Assembly (NCBI RefSeq): GCF_965363235.1 | Contig: NC_134849.1 | Coordinates: forward strand, 52,150,122 to 52,214,121 | Source: Mytilus galloprovincialis | Lineage: Eukaryota; Mollusca; Bivalvia; Mytilida; Mytilidae | Direction of reading: 5' to 3' | DNA: 64,000 bases | Shown: positions 10,520 to 21,579 of the stretch, piece by piece | Layout of the letters: every line of letters starts with the position of its first letter | How positions within the stretch are numbered: position 1 is the first letter of the stretch | Position numbers and translations under genes: made by a program | Notes under the pieces: model-generated | Told to the model about the DNA's origin: nothing | Seen by the model: only the letters and a program-made list of their open reading frames with translations | The model's database searches: none

Positions 10520-11750
10520 AGCGGTGCATTTTTCAAGTTATTGACCCCAGTACTTAGTTATGTATGATATATCATAAGTATTCATTCGTCTGTATCAAGC
10601 TTTTCATTAATATGAAATGTAGATATCTTTAATAAGCATAGCACTGATTCGTACCTGATTTGATTCAAATGAATTCAATGAAAAGTCTTTCCATTCCAAA
10701 TTATAATAATTAACATAAAGACTCTGAGACTAATTCACAAAAGAAAAAAAGAAACATTTTGAATACCGCAAAGAACTTTGACTTGTCGAAAGCATTGCCA
10801 TAACTGATTTAAGATTTAAATTGCTTGAATTTTCAAGCCTCATTAGGACCATGATCAATCAGTTAATGGTATGTTTTATTCAGTTGTTATTGAAATTTTG
10901 AATGGTAATCATGCAAAATATAAAATTAAAATATCATTGTATGGACATAAAAACACAGATCTATAGCTGAGAGTCAAGTCACATTTTTTAATTAAATTGA
11001 AAATACAATTCTAATTCTATTATAGTTCTCACATGCATCTTTTGTTATTCCACACCGGGATATTATATATTAGTAAAATAGTCCCAGTTCCACGATCAAA
11101 ATTAAAAAGGAAGTTCGTTGAAATATATTAATTAACTAGTTTAACCCCGTCACATGTTCATATAACTGTCTAAAGCCAATAACTCCTTCGCTGGTTTCCT
11201 TTTGATTGTTTTTGTTATATCACAATACTTTTTTGACACATAGAAAATTTGAGAATTGTTTGTCGATCTTTGATAATCGCTGTTAAATTGATTTCAAAGT
11301 ATTCTTAGCTATTCACGAAACTTGACATAGTGTGAAGACAATTTTTATTGATATAGACCGTACTTAGTTAACTTCTATAAATGTATCTGTTAACTGTTCT
11401 GATGTTGGTTTGCTGTCTCTGTGACATAATCTACACATCTCCTTTTATTTATAAAAAATGAGTAAAAAAATCATCCCATGGTCCTTATCGTACGGTACTT
11501 GCGAAACATTATATTATACTTTATACTTCATGTCAAAAAATGTCAAACTTTGATTGGTTAATACGACAGAGACAATTTACTCTATCCATGGCAAATACTC
11601 TTCACGGTGACGCTTGATTAAGGTGTGCGCTTTATTGAAGACGAACAGTTGTTATTTACAAGACGACATAGACTGTGTGTTTCGTATAATTTGAAAATTT
11701 GTAGACAGTTATTACAGAACATTTAGTGTAAAAAATTAAAAAAAAAAAAC
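10520..11750. other. Unannotated AT-rich DNA
   Basis: No recognisable coding exon. A block around 11530-11640 (CTTTGATTGGTTAATACGAC) resembles sequence common in small bivalve repeats, but its limits could not be set. Confidence 0.35.
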
Positions 11751-11752
11751 AT

Positions 11753-11878
11753 ATCTGAGAGGGTGATAGAACAGACTGTTAACCTTTGAAAAGACATTGT
11801 TAACCTTAGTTTCTCCTCAGTTGACCATGTTATTCATGTTATTTCGGGGTAATAATCTGATCTATCACACTCTCAGCT
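11753..11878. mobile_element. 126-bp inverted-repeat element
   Basis: Its ends ATCTGAGAGGGTGATAGAAC and, inverted, AGCTGAGAGTGTGATAGATC match over about 22 bases. The centre has two direct CTGTTAACCTT-like blocks. It fits a minimal MITE. Confidence 0.5.
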
Positions 11879-12260
11879 ACACATGTAAAGATTGTTTGGT
11901 TTTGTATCGATCAGTTGTAACCAAGCCATGGTATCTTAAATACAAATAGACAAATAAGTTCGTTTATCATTAACTACATGTATTGAGCTTTTTAACCTAA
12001 AGTTTGATAAAGAGTAGAGGAAACATGTCATTTTATCTCCATTAGTTAAATCTATAGTGATTTTATTTTCATTGTATCACACAATCAAAGTAAACATTAT
12101 ACTAATACATCAGTATGAATTTGGCTTTTTGTTTGAAAATTTAGATTATTAAAATGACAGCCAAATGTGTAAAACTATTTAAACACAAAAATCAAAGGAC
12201 ATAGAAATAATATCAATACCGGTTTTAAAACAAAGGTTTATGTTCAAATACATAGTAATG

Positions 12261-12530
12261 GAGGGGGCTCGGTGGCCAAGTGGTCTGAAGTAGTTCTGTA
12301 ATCCCTAACCAGTCAACACTGCGGTTGTGAGTTCGAAGTCCGCTCGTTCGGGTGTACTCGACTCCAATCTTAATTGACTAGGATTGTCAGTTTTCCTATC
12401 AAAGGTTGTTAGTTTTCTCCGAACACCTCGGCTTTCTCCACCCATAAAAACTGTCCTCCATGAAATAGCCCAAAAGTGGCGCTAAAAAGTGGTGTTAAAA
12501 CATCAACAATCACTCAATCGATTAAATACA
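12261..12530 (+). mobile_element. tRNA-Leu/Ser-like SINE, nearly full length
   Basis: The head GGTGGCCAAGTGGTCTGAAG is an A-box region typical of tRNAs with a long variable arm, and GGTTGTGAGTTCGAAGTCC supplies the B box. The tRNA-unrelated body has TCCGAACACCTCGGCTTTCTC and ends in GTGGTGTTAAAACATCAACA. A second, deleted copy at 47915-48012 shares the B box and the 3' end. The head has no anticodon stem of a functional tRNA. Confidence 0.75.
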
Positions 12531-12549
12531 TAATTTATAGAATGGAAAC

Positions 12550-12730
12550 TTATATATGAACTACTCGGGAGCACCTGAGTTCACTCCAGATTTTTAAAGA
12601 GGTTTTTAATACCCTATCTTTGGTTTATTGCGTAATGTTTTGAAAAAGTTTGTTATTGTTTATATGTTTGGCCATGGTGATTGTTAGTATTACCGAGTTT
12701 ATGTTTGTCGATTGTCATTGGTCTCTTTTT
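12550..12730 (+). repeat. Repeat family D, diverged copy
   Basis: CTCGGGAGCACCTGAGTTCAC followed by GGCCATGGTGATTGTTAG and CGAGTTTATG corresponds, with decay, to the block order of family D near 52990-53210. Confidence 0.5.
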
Positions 12731-13806
12731 GAAGACAATGAATTACCTAAACCATGGCAGTATAAAAAAAATTAGGAGATTTAACGGATGGTAATACTTT
12801 CTTGAATGTAGACAACTATAATTGTATCTTCTTGGACTGATATTCCCTCCTTAATTGTATCTTCTTGGACTGATATTCCAACTATAATTGTATCTTCTTG
12901 GACTGATATTCCAACCATAATTGTATCTTCTTTGACTGATATTCCAACTATAATTGTATCTTCTTGGACTGATATTCCAACCATAATTGTATCTTCTTTG
13001 ACTGATATTCCAACCTTAATTGTATCTTCTTGGACTGATATTCCAACTATAATTGTATCTTCTTGGACTGATATTTCAACCATAATTGTATCTTCTTGGA
13101 CTGATATTCCAACTATAATTGTATCTTCTTGGACTGATATTCCATCCATAATAGTATCTTCTTGGACTGATATTTCCAACTATAATTGTATCTCCTTGGA
13201 CTGATATTCCAACCATAATTGTATCTTCTTGGACTGATATTCCAACCATAATAGTATCTTCTTGGACTGATATTCCAACTATAATTGTATCTTCTTGGAC
13301 TGATATTCCAACCATAATTGTATCTTCTTGGACTGATATTCCAACTATAATTGTATCTTCTTTGACTGATATTCCAACTATAATCGTATCTTCTTGGACT
13401 GATATTCCAACCATAATTGTATCTTCTTTGACTGATATTCCAACCTTAATTGTATCTTCTTGGACTGATATTCCAACTATAATTGTATCTTCTTGGACTG
13501 ATATTCCAACCATAATTGTATCTTCTTTGACTTGGACTGATATTCCAACTATAATTGTATCTTCTTGGACTGATATTCAAACCATAATTGTATCTTCTTT
13601 GACTGATATTCCAACCATAATTGTATCTTCTTGGACTGATATTGTATCTTCTTGGACTGATATTTCAACCATAATTGTATCTTCTTTGACTGATATTCCA
13701 ACCATAATTGTATCTTCTTGGACTGATATTCCAACTATAATTGTATCTTCTTGGGCTGATATTCCAACCTTAATTGTATCTTCTTGGACTGATATTCCAA
13801 CCTTAA

Positions 13807-13919
13807 TTGTAGTACCTTCTAAGACTGGTATTGATAATGATACATTTTCAGACTGAAATCCTATACAAATGGAAACTTCTTCGAAAGATTTCATCTTGTA
13901 GTGCAGAACAATCAGGTTC
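13807..13919 (+). repeat. Unique spacer inside the minisatellite, copy 1
   Basis: A non-periodic segment (AGTACCTTCTAAGACTGGTA ... GCAGAACAATCAGG) separating type 1 from type 2 units. It recurs at 14679-14791, exactly 872 bases later, with only about one difference in 110 bases, which marks a recent segmental duplication. Confidence 0.85.
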
Positions 13920-14678
13920 TTTCTTTGACTGATAGTCAATTATTAATGCAAGCTTCTTTGACTGATAGTCAACCAATAATGGAAACTTCTTTGACTGATA
14001 GTCAACCAATAATGGAAACTTTTTTGACTGATAGTCAACCAATAATGGAAACTTCTTTGACTGATAGTCAACCAATAATGGAAACTTCTTTGACTGATAG
14101 TCAACCAATAATGGAAACTTTTTTGACTGATAGTCAACCAATAATGGAAACTTCTTTGACTAATAGTCAACCAATAATGGAAACTTCTTTGACTGATATT
14201 CCAACCATAATTGTATCTTCTTGGACTGATATTCAAACCTTAATTGTATCTTCTTGGACTGATATTCCAACTATAATTGTATCTTCTTTGACTGATATTC
14301 CAACTATAATTGTATCTTCTTGGACTGATATTCCAACCATAATTGTATCTTCTTTGACTGATATTCCAACCTTAATTGTATCTTCTTGGACTGATATTCC
14401 AACTATAATTGTATCTTCTTGGACTGATATTCCAACCATTATTGTATCTTCTTTGACTTGGACTGATATTCCAACCATAATTGTATCTTCTTGGACTGAT
14501 ATTCAAACCTTAATTGTATCTTCTTGGACTGATATTCCAACTATAATTGTATCTTCTTTGACTGATATTCCAACCATAATTGTATCTTCTTGGACTGATA
14601 TTCCAACTATAATTGTATCTTCTTGGACTGATATTCCAACCTTAATTGTATCTTCTTGGACTGATATTCCAACCTTAA

Positions 14679-14791
14679 TTGTAGTACCTTCTAAGACTGG
14701 TATTGATAATGATACATTTTCAGACTGAAATCCTATACAAATGGAAACTTCTTCGAAAGATCTCATCTTGTAGTGCAGAACAATCAGGTTC
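14679..14791 (+). repeat. Unique spacer inside the minisatellite, copy 2
   Basis: Duplicate of 13807-13919 at an offset of 872 bases, followed by the same order of type 2 units. It shows that the array grew by copying a composite block as well as single units. Confidence 0.85.
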
Positions 14792-15096
14792 TTTCTTTGA
14801 CTGATAGTCAACCATTAATGCAAGCTTCTTTGACTGATAGTCAACCAATAATGGAAACTTCTTTGACTGATAGTCAACCAATAATGGAAACTTTTTTGAC
14901 TGATAGTCAACCAATAATGGAAACTTCTTTGACTGATAGTCAACCAATAATGGAAACTTCTTTGACTGATAGTCAACCAATAATGGAAACTTTTTTGACT
15001 GATAGTCAACCAATAATGGAAACTTCTTTGACTAATAGTCAACCAATAATGGAAACTTCTTTGACTGATAGTACACCAATAATGGTACCGTCTTAG

Positions 15097-15380
15097 ATTG
15101 ACAATCCACCATCATTGGTATTTTCTTGGAGAAGAGATTAATCACTTATGGTATTCTTTTGGACTGATAGTCCACCTCTAATGGTACCTTCTTATATGTA
15201 TATGGTCAACTACTAAATCTCACCTTCTAGGACTGATTAATCAGCGATAACGGTACCATTTTGAACGGAGAGTCAAACAATAATAATAGTACATTCTTGG
15301 ACTGATAGTTCATTACTAATGGAATCTTCTTAGTTTAATTATATACCACTAATGGTATCTTCTTGGACTGGAGGTCCATT
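15097..15380 (+). repeat. Degenerate edge of the minisatellite
   Basis: Imperfect units such as TCTTGGACTGATAGTTCATT and TATCTTCTTGGACTGGAGGT occur at irregular spacing, with stops in all frames. Decay toward the array edge is the usual picture for unequal exchange in non-coding tandem DNA. Confidence 0.7.
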
Positions 15381-15384
15381 TAAG

Positions 15385-16240
15385 TTGCCACTGGACGTTA
15401 AAAATAGCCAACAATCCATGCATCTATCATCCCCCTCTTTTATCCCTCCCTCATTTGGTTGATTGTGATATATACCCGCCGCAGTAAGTTTAATGTTTAA
15501 ACTTTAAAATGCATTTTGATATTGTTATTTTTAAATATTTCACTATCGAGAAAGAACGAAAATTTTGTCGTCAACGAGGGTTGATCTCTAATGACAGATC
15601 GGATTACAATATATCAATCTTATATGGATACAGAAATATAGAAACGTTTTCAAACACATATCGATAAAATATAATGAAGGTTATATATTCATGTAAATCA
15701 TGTAGATAATAGATTTTGCAAATATCGATATTCATTTGAAAATTTGCATCAAAAGCGTAGCTATTCTAATCCATGAAACCATATTATTTACTGCAAAATC
15801 CATATGTCTAAACAATTATTTAACATATTAATATAAGATTACACGTAAGACTACATGAGGATTTGAACAACAAAATGCGGTTAAGAAAGCCAGCAATTTG
15901 TGAATAATTAAATAATTTCAACATAGACGTGTGAAAAGAAACAGAAAATTTCTTTCATGCTAATTATTTAGTTGGAAAATTGTTACAAAAATCAATAATC
16001 CTTGCATGTCTAAGGTATGAAAATCTATAACAAACAGACTTTATGAATTACGAAAAATGTCATTTATCAACGTGTAATACATATATGGAAAACAGAGTCA
16101 AATTGCCAAAGGCAAAGGCGTGATGGATATAAAGTGATAACTTCCAACATGCAATGTTATTCCATTTTATCATACATGTATATTTAGTAGTACATACAGT
16201 AGTTCTGAATATTTGATAAATAGCCTGCTGTTTAATCCAT
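15385..16240. other. AT-rich non-coding stretch
   Basis: Nothing recognised beyond AT-rich sequence. Confidence 0.4.
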
Positions 16241-16241
16241 A

Positions 16242-16312
16242 TCGCACAACTTTGATGCGCACCCTTTATCACACCCCTACCCTTTATCGCACCCTTCATC
16301 ACACCCCTACTC
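16242..16312 (+). repeat. Short imperfect tandem (TTATCGCACCCC-like)
   Basis: About five degenerate copies of TTTATCRCACCCCTACC. The minus-strand open frame over it is a by-product. Confidence 0.6.
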
Positions 16313-16412
16313 ATTTTATTTTTTTTAACTCCGTTTTAATTTATGCAAGCTTCTTCAGAAAAAAAATTCTTCAAAATTTTTTCAATTTTTTTCCCCTCAA
16401 AATTGTTCCCAA

Positions 16413-16595
16413 ATGAACGGTCATTCGGACATAAAAAGGCTGATATTGGTATCTCGGGATGATACGGCATATGATACGGATTTTGCCATGTATTATTCTC
16501 TATTTAGTGAATTTTACATCAAAATAGTATCTGATATGTACGGTAACCTTATATGGTTGTTTGTACGGATTGAAACTAAATATAAAAACACGTGA
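16413..16595 (+). CDS. Uncertain 60-codon frame
   Basis: ATG-initiated frame beginning MNGHSDIKRLILVSRDDTAY and ending in a TGA, with a GTGAGT donor-like site at its end. The composition is protein-like, but the segment also resembles interspersed sequence and no partner exon was seen. It may be a repeat-borne frame. Confidence 0.15.
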   Translation: MNGHSDIKRLILVSRDDTAYDTDFAMYYSLFSEFYIKIVSDMYGNLIWLFVRIETKYKNT

Positions 16596-16619
16596 GTTAT
16601 AAATAGTAAGCATTTACGG

Positions 16620-17840
16620 CACTATTACTTGTTTTCAAGGGAAACACGTGAAAGGAAAATTTAAATGCTGATCCAAAAGATGGGGAAAGGAAAATCATAA
16701 AACGAGGAATTTCAAGCAGGAAAAACATATCAATGGAAAAAAACTTCAATTCGATCCTACCCCGATTTTTCGTCAAATTTTACATGTCAGGGTAAACTAG
16801 TACAGGAAAGCAAAGTATTACTGTTTTAGGTAAAATAAACGTTAATGGGCGAAGTTCAGTATTCTAAAATATATTTACGTTATTAGGCGGTATTTAAATT
16901 TTTTTTAAGGCGAAGTTCATGTATAATATTCTTCGGCCCTTTATAGCTTGCACCGTAGGTTCCGTGTTGAAGACTGTACTTTGACCTTTAATGGTTTACT
17001 TTTACGAATTGCGGAATGGATGGAGAGTTGTCTCATTTCATCTCAAATCACACCGTCTTATATTTATTAATTTGGCGGTACTTTTGGAGTAATACATGTT
17101 TTGATTTATTTGGTGGTAATTTGGATTTGTTGGTTTAATATGAATTTATATTGTGTGGATGAGTAATTTTAATTTCAACAGCTTATATATGCAGGAAAGA
17201 TATTAACATATTTTACACCTCATGTGTTAAAACGTATAATAATTGGCATTAAGATGTCTTATTCATTTGTATGTACAAAACAGGAAAAATGGGACCATTT
17301 CTCCAATACATTAGATTGAAGGCTCCATTTCATACATTTAGCATTTATCAATGTTAACTCATTGTCGTCGTTTAACAGCTTAATATGCGTAGTTTAAAGT
17401 TTTTGCAACATTATGTCATATATTAATAAGAAAATTTGATAATTGAATAATAAATATCAAAAGATGAAGAAAAAACTGTAAAAATACTCATCTTAGATAT
17501 CAGGATTGAAATTTAGTACGCCAGACGTGCGTTTCATCTGCGTAAGACTCGTTATTTTTTTATAGAATTTTACATAATATGAATAGGGAGGCATTCCAAA
17601 TTGATATCGCACCAACAGTGTTTTTGTATAGGCTTTCAAATATACAATTTAATGTCATTTAATCATTTAAGGCCAATAACTTTGAATACAATGCAATATA
17701 TACATGTAGCAATATTATATATAAGTGTAAATATTTATATTTTTTTTGGATGGAGAGAAAGAAAATGGAATCGAGGTTGCATAGTTTTTAAGTTAATGAT
17801 TTTAGTTTTACTTTCATTTACTAGAAGACAAAAAATATTA
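16620..17840. other. AT-rich DNA with a family A fragment
   Basis: A decayed minus-strand family A piece lies at about 16960-17050 (GGATGGAGAGTTGTCTCATTT). A common bivalve motif, GCCAGACGTGCGTTTCATCTG, is at about 17520. No coding exon was recognised. Confidence 0.4.
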
Positions 17841-18030
17841 TCATTTTTCGGTCTCATTAGAAATGGCCAAACATTTTAACACATGCTCAAAAATCCAATC
17901 TTTGGTACACATTACGTATGAACAGTGTGGATAATATATACATGTCTCTCGTGGTGTCTGTGTTGTGTGGCTGTCTCCTAGACATATACCACCATAATAG
18001 ATTTCTTTAATAACTAACGTGCTTGTCAAT
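17841..18030 (-). CDS. Candidate cysteine-containing terminal exon
   Basis: On the minus strand a frame with IYYGGICLGDSHTTQTPRET and then CIYYPHCSYVMCTKDWIFEH ends in a TGA. Five cysteines lie within about 40 residues, and an acceptor-like AATGATAG precedes it, which would suit a secreted peptide exon. No signal-peptide exon was found upstream on that strand, so this is weak. Confidence 0.2.
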
Positions 18031-18059
18031 CTATCATTAAACAATATGTATTACTATCT

Positions 18060-18920
18060 ACACTGCCTGTATTTTTCTTTCAGAATGTTATTCTAAAATA
18101 TATGTGTGTAGTGTTTGCCACTGGACACCATACATGTAGCATAAATAATTGATATAATGAGTCGGCTTTTTTTCTGTCTGTGATTACTTTTGACAAATTC
18201 CAACTAATCCTTTTTTTTTATTCTAAGTATAAGAACAATGACAACTGGTGCAAATAAATGTAATAGAAATAACACATAACTCTTTAATATTCAGTACGGC
18301 GAAATTAATCATTTTCCTAATATTTGTTCAATGTATTGATATCATGATATATGAGAGATTAATAGACAATAGAATTACAATCAATCATTTTTCCATGTAA
18401 GTAATATATTTATTTACCATTTGTGTATGTAATTTTTGTCAACCTTTTCAAAAATATCATTTCGCTTTTAATGAACCTTTTTAAACAGTAATGTGTTTTC
18501 TTTTTGTGATATAACCAATTAGAATTCCAACTTATTGTTCGTTAATGATTTATTGTATCTGGATTATTGAACAAACATATTGAAATTATTGTCACAGTAA
18601 AGTGGAACAAATTATGTTTAGGCTTTTAGAAACTATGGCATTGTTTTTCACTTTGATATAGAAATAAAACTTTACATACATTATTGATCATTTAATGAGA
18701 ATCAAATGCGAAAAATGTTGTGCAAACAAATTATGGTACAAAAGTATGAAAAAATCAAGAATAATCAGAGTTGAAAAGCAGAAAATATGACAATTCTCTA
18801 TGTATACAGTGCTTAGTTATTCTTTTTTTTATATATATATTTTTTTGGGAAGGGGGGGGGGGGTCATATTACTATCAAGTTAAATAGTTTTCCTGTTCTG
18901 ATTTTCATTGCACTTTCATT
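18060..18920. other. AT-rich non-coding stretch
   Basis: No features except a G run at about 18850-18862. Confidence 0.4.
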
Positions 18921-18929
18921 TTGTAAAAT

Positions 18930-19025
18930 TTAGAATGAAAATGGGGAATGTGTCAAAGCGACAACAACCCGACTAGAGAGCAGAAAACAACAGAAGGCCA
19001 CCAATAAGTCTTCAACACAAAGCAG
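18930..19025 (+). repeat. Repeat family C, 5' fragment
   Basis: Begins GAATGAAAATGGGGAATGTG and continues TCAAAGCGACAACAACCCGA and CAGAAGGCCACCAATAAG. Other copies are at 19925 (inverted), 37405, 43350 and 51172 (inverted). The hairpin at 19061 follows directly. Confidence 0.65.
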
Positions 19026-19060
19026 GCGATATGCAGTGATAAGCGAGACACCGTAATATA

Positions 19061-19179
19061 GGGTTATTGCATGAATATTGGGGAATATTGTCCCGAGTAG
19101 AATTTTATATTGCACGAGCTTGTGAGTGCAATATATGTTCTACGAGGGACAATATTCCCCAATATTCATGCAATAACCC
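19061..19179. repeat. 119-bp palindromic hairpin
   Basis: Left arm GGGTTATTGCATGAATATTG-GGGAATATTGTCCC and right arm GGGACAATATTCCCCAATAT-TCATGCAATAACCC are exact inverted copies. A second inner inverted pair is built from ATATTGCAC and GTGCAATAT. It is directly joined to the TIR element at 19182. Confidence 0.85.
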
Positions 19180-19181
19180 TT

Positions 19182-19352
19182 TTATTGTATAGCAATATAA
19201 TATTTGAAAGTACAAATTGGTTTAAACTGAGATTTTGACGTTGATGACGTCATGAATTTTGAAGATTTATTGCACTAGTGCAATATTGGAATTTATTGCA
19301 CGCTAACTTTTGGTTACTTTCTGTGGGAAATATTATATTGCTATACAATAAT
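19182..19352. mobile_element. 171-bp MITE with 24-bp TIRs
   Basis: TTATTGTATAGCAATATAAT at the left end is matched by its exact reverse complement at the right end, over about 24 bases. The interior has GTTGATGACGTCATG and repeated TTGCAC blocks. Because the adjacent hairpin shares the ATTGCA-rich vocabulary, the two may be one composite element. Confidence 0.75.
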
Positions 19353-19924
19353 ATCTTTTATTTTAGGACTTAATATATGTTTTCCCTTAATGCACATGTA
19401 ATGTCAAGGTCAGGTCGTTTATAAACTTTGAACCTGATTCCATTCATAAAAGGCATAGATTTTATAATTTATTTATATCACAAGTTTTGGGAGAAATTAT
19501 ATAAGAAATACATAATATGTACAAATTATTGAATAAGTAATTCATTTAATTTAATAATAGATTTTAGTGAATGATATTAAAGAATGAGAGAGAATTATAT
19601 CGCATTATATCTTGGACTACTGTATACATGTATTATATGTACAAGTCCCAGATTAAATTTTATTTAATTTCATGTAATAAGTAACACCTGATGATTGGGT
19701 CTTAATAAACACATTTTTATTGGTATTGTCCTAATCTTTCCTTTTATAAATAATGAAAAAACGTAATGGTATATTAAAAAAAATAAGGGAAACCATAATA
19801 CTTATTCTATTATACTAGATAATGCTTCTGGCCTTTGTTAGTCTTGTATTATTTTAATTTTAGTTTCTTGTGTACAATTTGGAAATTAGTATGGCGTTCA
19901 TTATCACTGAACTAGTATATATTT

Positions 19925-20070
19925 GTTTAGGGGCCAGTTAAAGGACGCCTCCGGGTGCGGTAATTTCTCGCTACATTGAAGACCTGTTGGTGACCTTCTG
20001 CTGTTGTTTTTTTTTCTATGGTCGGGTTGTTGTCTCTTTGGCACATTCCCCATTTCCATTCTCAATTTTA
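19925..20070 (-). repeat. Repeat family C, inverted copy
   Basis: GGGGCCAGTTAAAGGACGCC ... GGTCGGGTTGTTGTCTCTTT ... CCCCATTTCCATTCTCAATT is family C read backwards, bounded by TTTAGGGGCC and TTTTATTC. Confidence 0.7.
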
Positions 20071-20079
20071 TTCAGTGAC

Positions 20080-20890
20080 TCCCTATATAATCAACCAATT
20101 TTTAAATTGTCAGCATATTTCTTAATATGATTTTAAAGGTTTGAACACAAGTATCTTTTTAAAGAAAATAATTATAAAAAATAAAATTAAAAATGAACAG
20201 CAAAGAAAAAAAGGGGGAGGGGTGTTCTTTTGACTTTGTTCTTTTCAATTTATAGACCCATAATGTTGCGGTAAAAATGAAAATCTGAATGATATATTGA
20301 AATTGAATATGTGATGTAAAATTTAAATAATTTTCAATACATGTTACTGTTTAAATCCGCGCTTTATCATGCTCAATGAAATCTGGTAAGACGTGTCACG
20401 TGATTTCACGAAAACGCGATGTCCGTTTGGCCCTCGTTCCCATTATGAGATTAAAAGTTCCTAATCTTTGATCAATTGACAATCTTTATGACGGATATTT
20501 AGATCTCGTTCGAACGTGACGATAACAACCATAAGTGATCTGTAATAAGAGACAAAGAACTTCAATGGTACATTTAAACGTGTTGTATTTCGAAAATTCC
20601 TCTAAGCCTAATCCTTGTTCTTCTTTCTGGCCCAAATCAATCTCATCTTTCAAAATATTGATTTGTATTTAGCATACAGTGGAGTTATAAATTAAAAATT
20701 TTAAATGACAAATTAAAATCCGATAGAAATAATACCTTCACAAGGAATTTTAAGCGACAAATTAAAACATGTATAGATAAAATTGACTAAGTTATAGGTA
20801 GATATTGATTTATATATACAAAACAACGTTTATGAGTTTATATCTCGAAAGGCCATTTAAGTTTATTTGTGAAAATTTGATACCGCAAAA
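20080..20890. other. Unannotated AT-rich DNA
   Basis: No feature supported. Confidence 0.4.
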
Positions 20891-20892
20891 CT

Positions 20893-21108
20893 TCACCTCA
20901 TATTCTTTTGAACAATCTTGTCAAAATTTAAAGGGGTATGAAAAACAATACGGGATCCGATATTGTTTTTAGTATTTACGATCATAGAAAGTATTGGTTT
21001 AATTTCATTTCTGTTCACTCGGCGTTTAAGGTCAAATTGTACACAGATCAATAGAGCTATTATGGCGAGAACAACAGACATCATAACTTGACTTGTTAAC
21101 AACGGCAT
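20893..21108 (-). CDS. Candidate 71-codon single-pass membrane peptide
   Basis: From the ATG at 21108 the frame starts MPLLTSQVMMSVVLAIIALL, a typical hydrophobic signal or anchor, followed by a basic tail (DLKRRVNRNEIKP) and a TGA. A TATAAAA (21179-21185, minus sense) stands about 70 bases upstream and an AATAAA (20862-20867) about 26 bases after the stop. Those three coincidences are the only support. Plus-strand exon candidates start 30 bases away on the other strand, so at most one arrangement is likely to be right. Confidence 0.25.
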   Translation of the reverse strand: MPLLTSQVMMSVVLAIIALLICVQFDLKRRVNRNEIKPILSMIVNTKNNIGSRIVFHTPLNFDKIVQKNMR

Positions 21109-21137
21109 ACAGACGTCCAAACAAATATTTATGTTAG

Positions 21138-21196
21138 GGAAAATTACACAAAATGAAAATCTGCTCTACGAGGACATCTTTTATAAAGAACTTGTG
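21138..21196 (+). CDS. Candidate internal exon, unidentified gene
   Basis: An acceptor (ATTTATGTTAG) and a donor (GTG then GTATGTAG) bound 59 bases that read KITQNENLLYEDIFYKELV after two leading bases, ending on a codon boundary. The next candidate exon at 21325 begins on a codon boundary, so the pair is phase-consistent. The family is not recognised. Confidence 0.3.
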
Positions 21197-21324
21197 GTAT
21201 GTAGATATTCATTATACATTTCAAAAGGGCTGTGTTGTCGTTCTGTATAATATTAAATGTCAATATACCAATAGGATATATATTAATTTAATTTAAATTC
21301 ACACATTTATTATATTGTATATAG

Positions 21325-21364
21325 GAAATATGTTTTGGAGATTCACGTAGCAATGTTATTGAAG
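21325..21364 (+). CDS. Candidate 40-bp internal exon, unidentified gene
   Basis: Lies between TATATAG and GTAGGT, reading EICFGDSRSNVIE plus one base. It continues the candidate exon at 21138-21196 in phase. Short exons bounded by AG and GT arise easily by chance, so confidence is low. Confidence 0.22.
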
Positions 21365-21579
21365 GTAGGTTTATGAGGCGAAAATTATTATCTTTAAATA
21401 CAAATTGTAATTATGAAATTGATATGTAACCTTAATTATATCTATTACAATTGCTTTGTAATAGAGTTCGTTCATTTATGAATATTATACTACAGGGATC
21501 AATTCAACAGAAATATATGTTTAACTTGGTTATGACTGCCTGATATTTATTATAAACCTATCGTAGGCTAAAAATTTAA

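Larger units (their letters stand above)
12811..15096 (+). repeat. 33-bp minisatellite with higher-order structure
   Basis: Tandem array of about 65 units of 33 bases in two types. Type 1 (TATCTTCTTGGACTGATATT + CCAACTATAATTG) fills 12811-13806 and 14190-14678. Type 2 (TTGACTGATAGTCAACCAAT + AATGGAAACTTCT) fills about 13920-14190 and 14790-15096. Because 33 is a multiple of three, long frames stay open on both strands. The plus strand gives WTDIPTIIVSS or SLTDSQPIMET repeats, the longest at 13901-14728. Some indels keep frame (a 6-base insertion near 13532, a 12-base loss near 13643), but one base is gained near 13170 and no start or flanking exon is evident, so I treat it as non-coding. Confidence 0.9.

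Noticed and set aside
12264-12340. tRNA gene
   Set aside because: A and B boxes are present, but stems do not close into a cloverleaf and the sequence continues into a SINE body.
12781-13513. Long minus-strand frames reading VGISVQEDTI repeats
   Set aside because: They are explained by the 33-bp period. There is no signal, splice site or start, and frames break at array edges.
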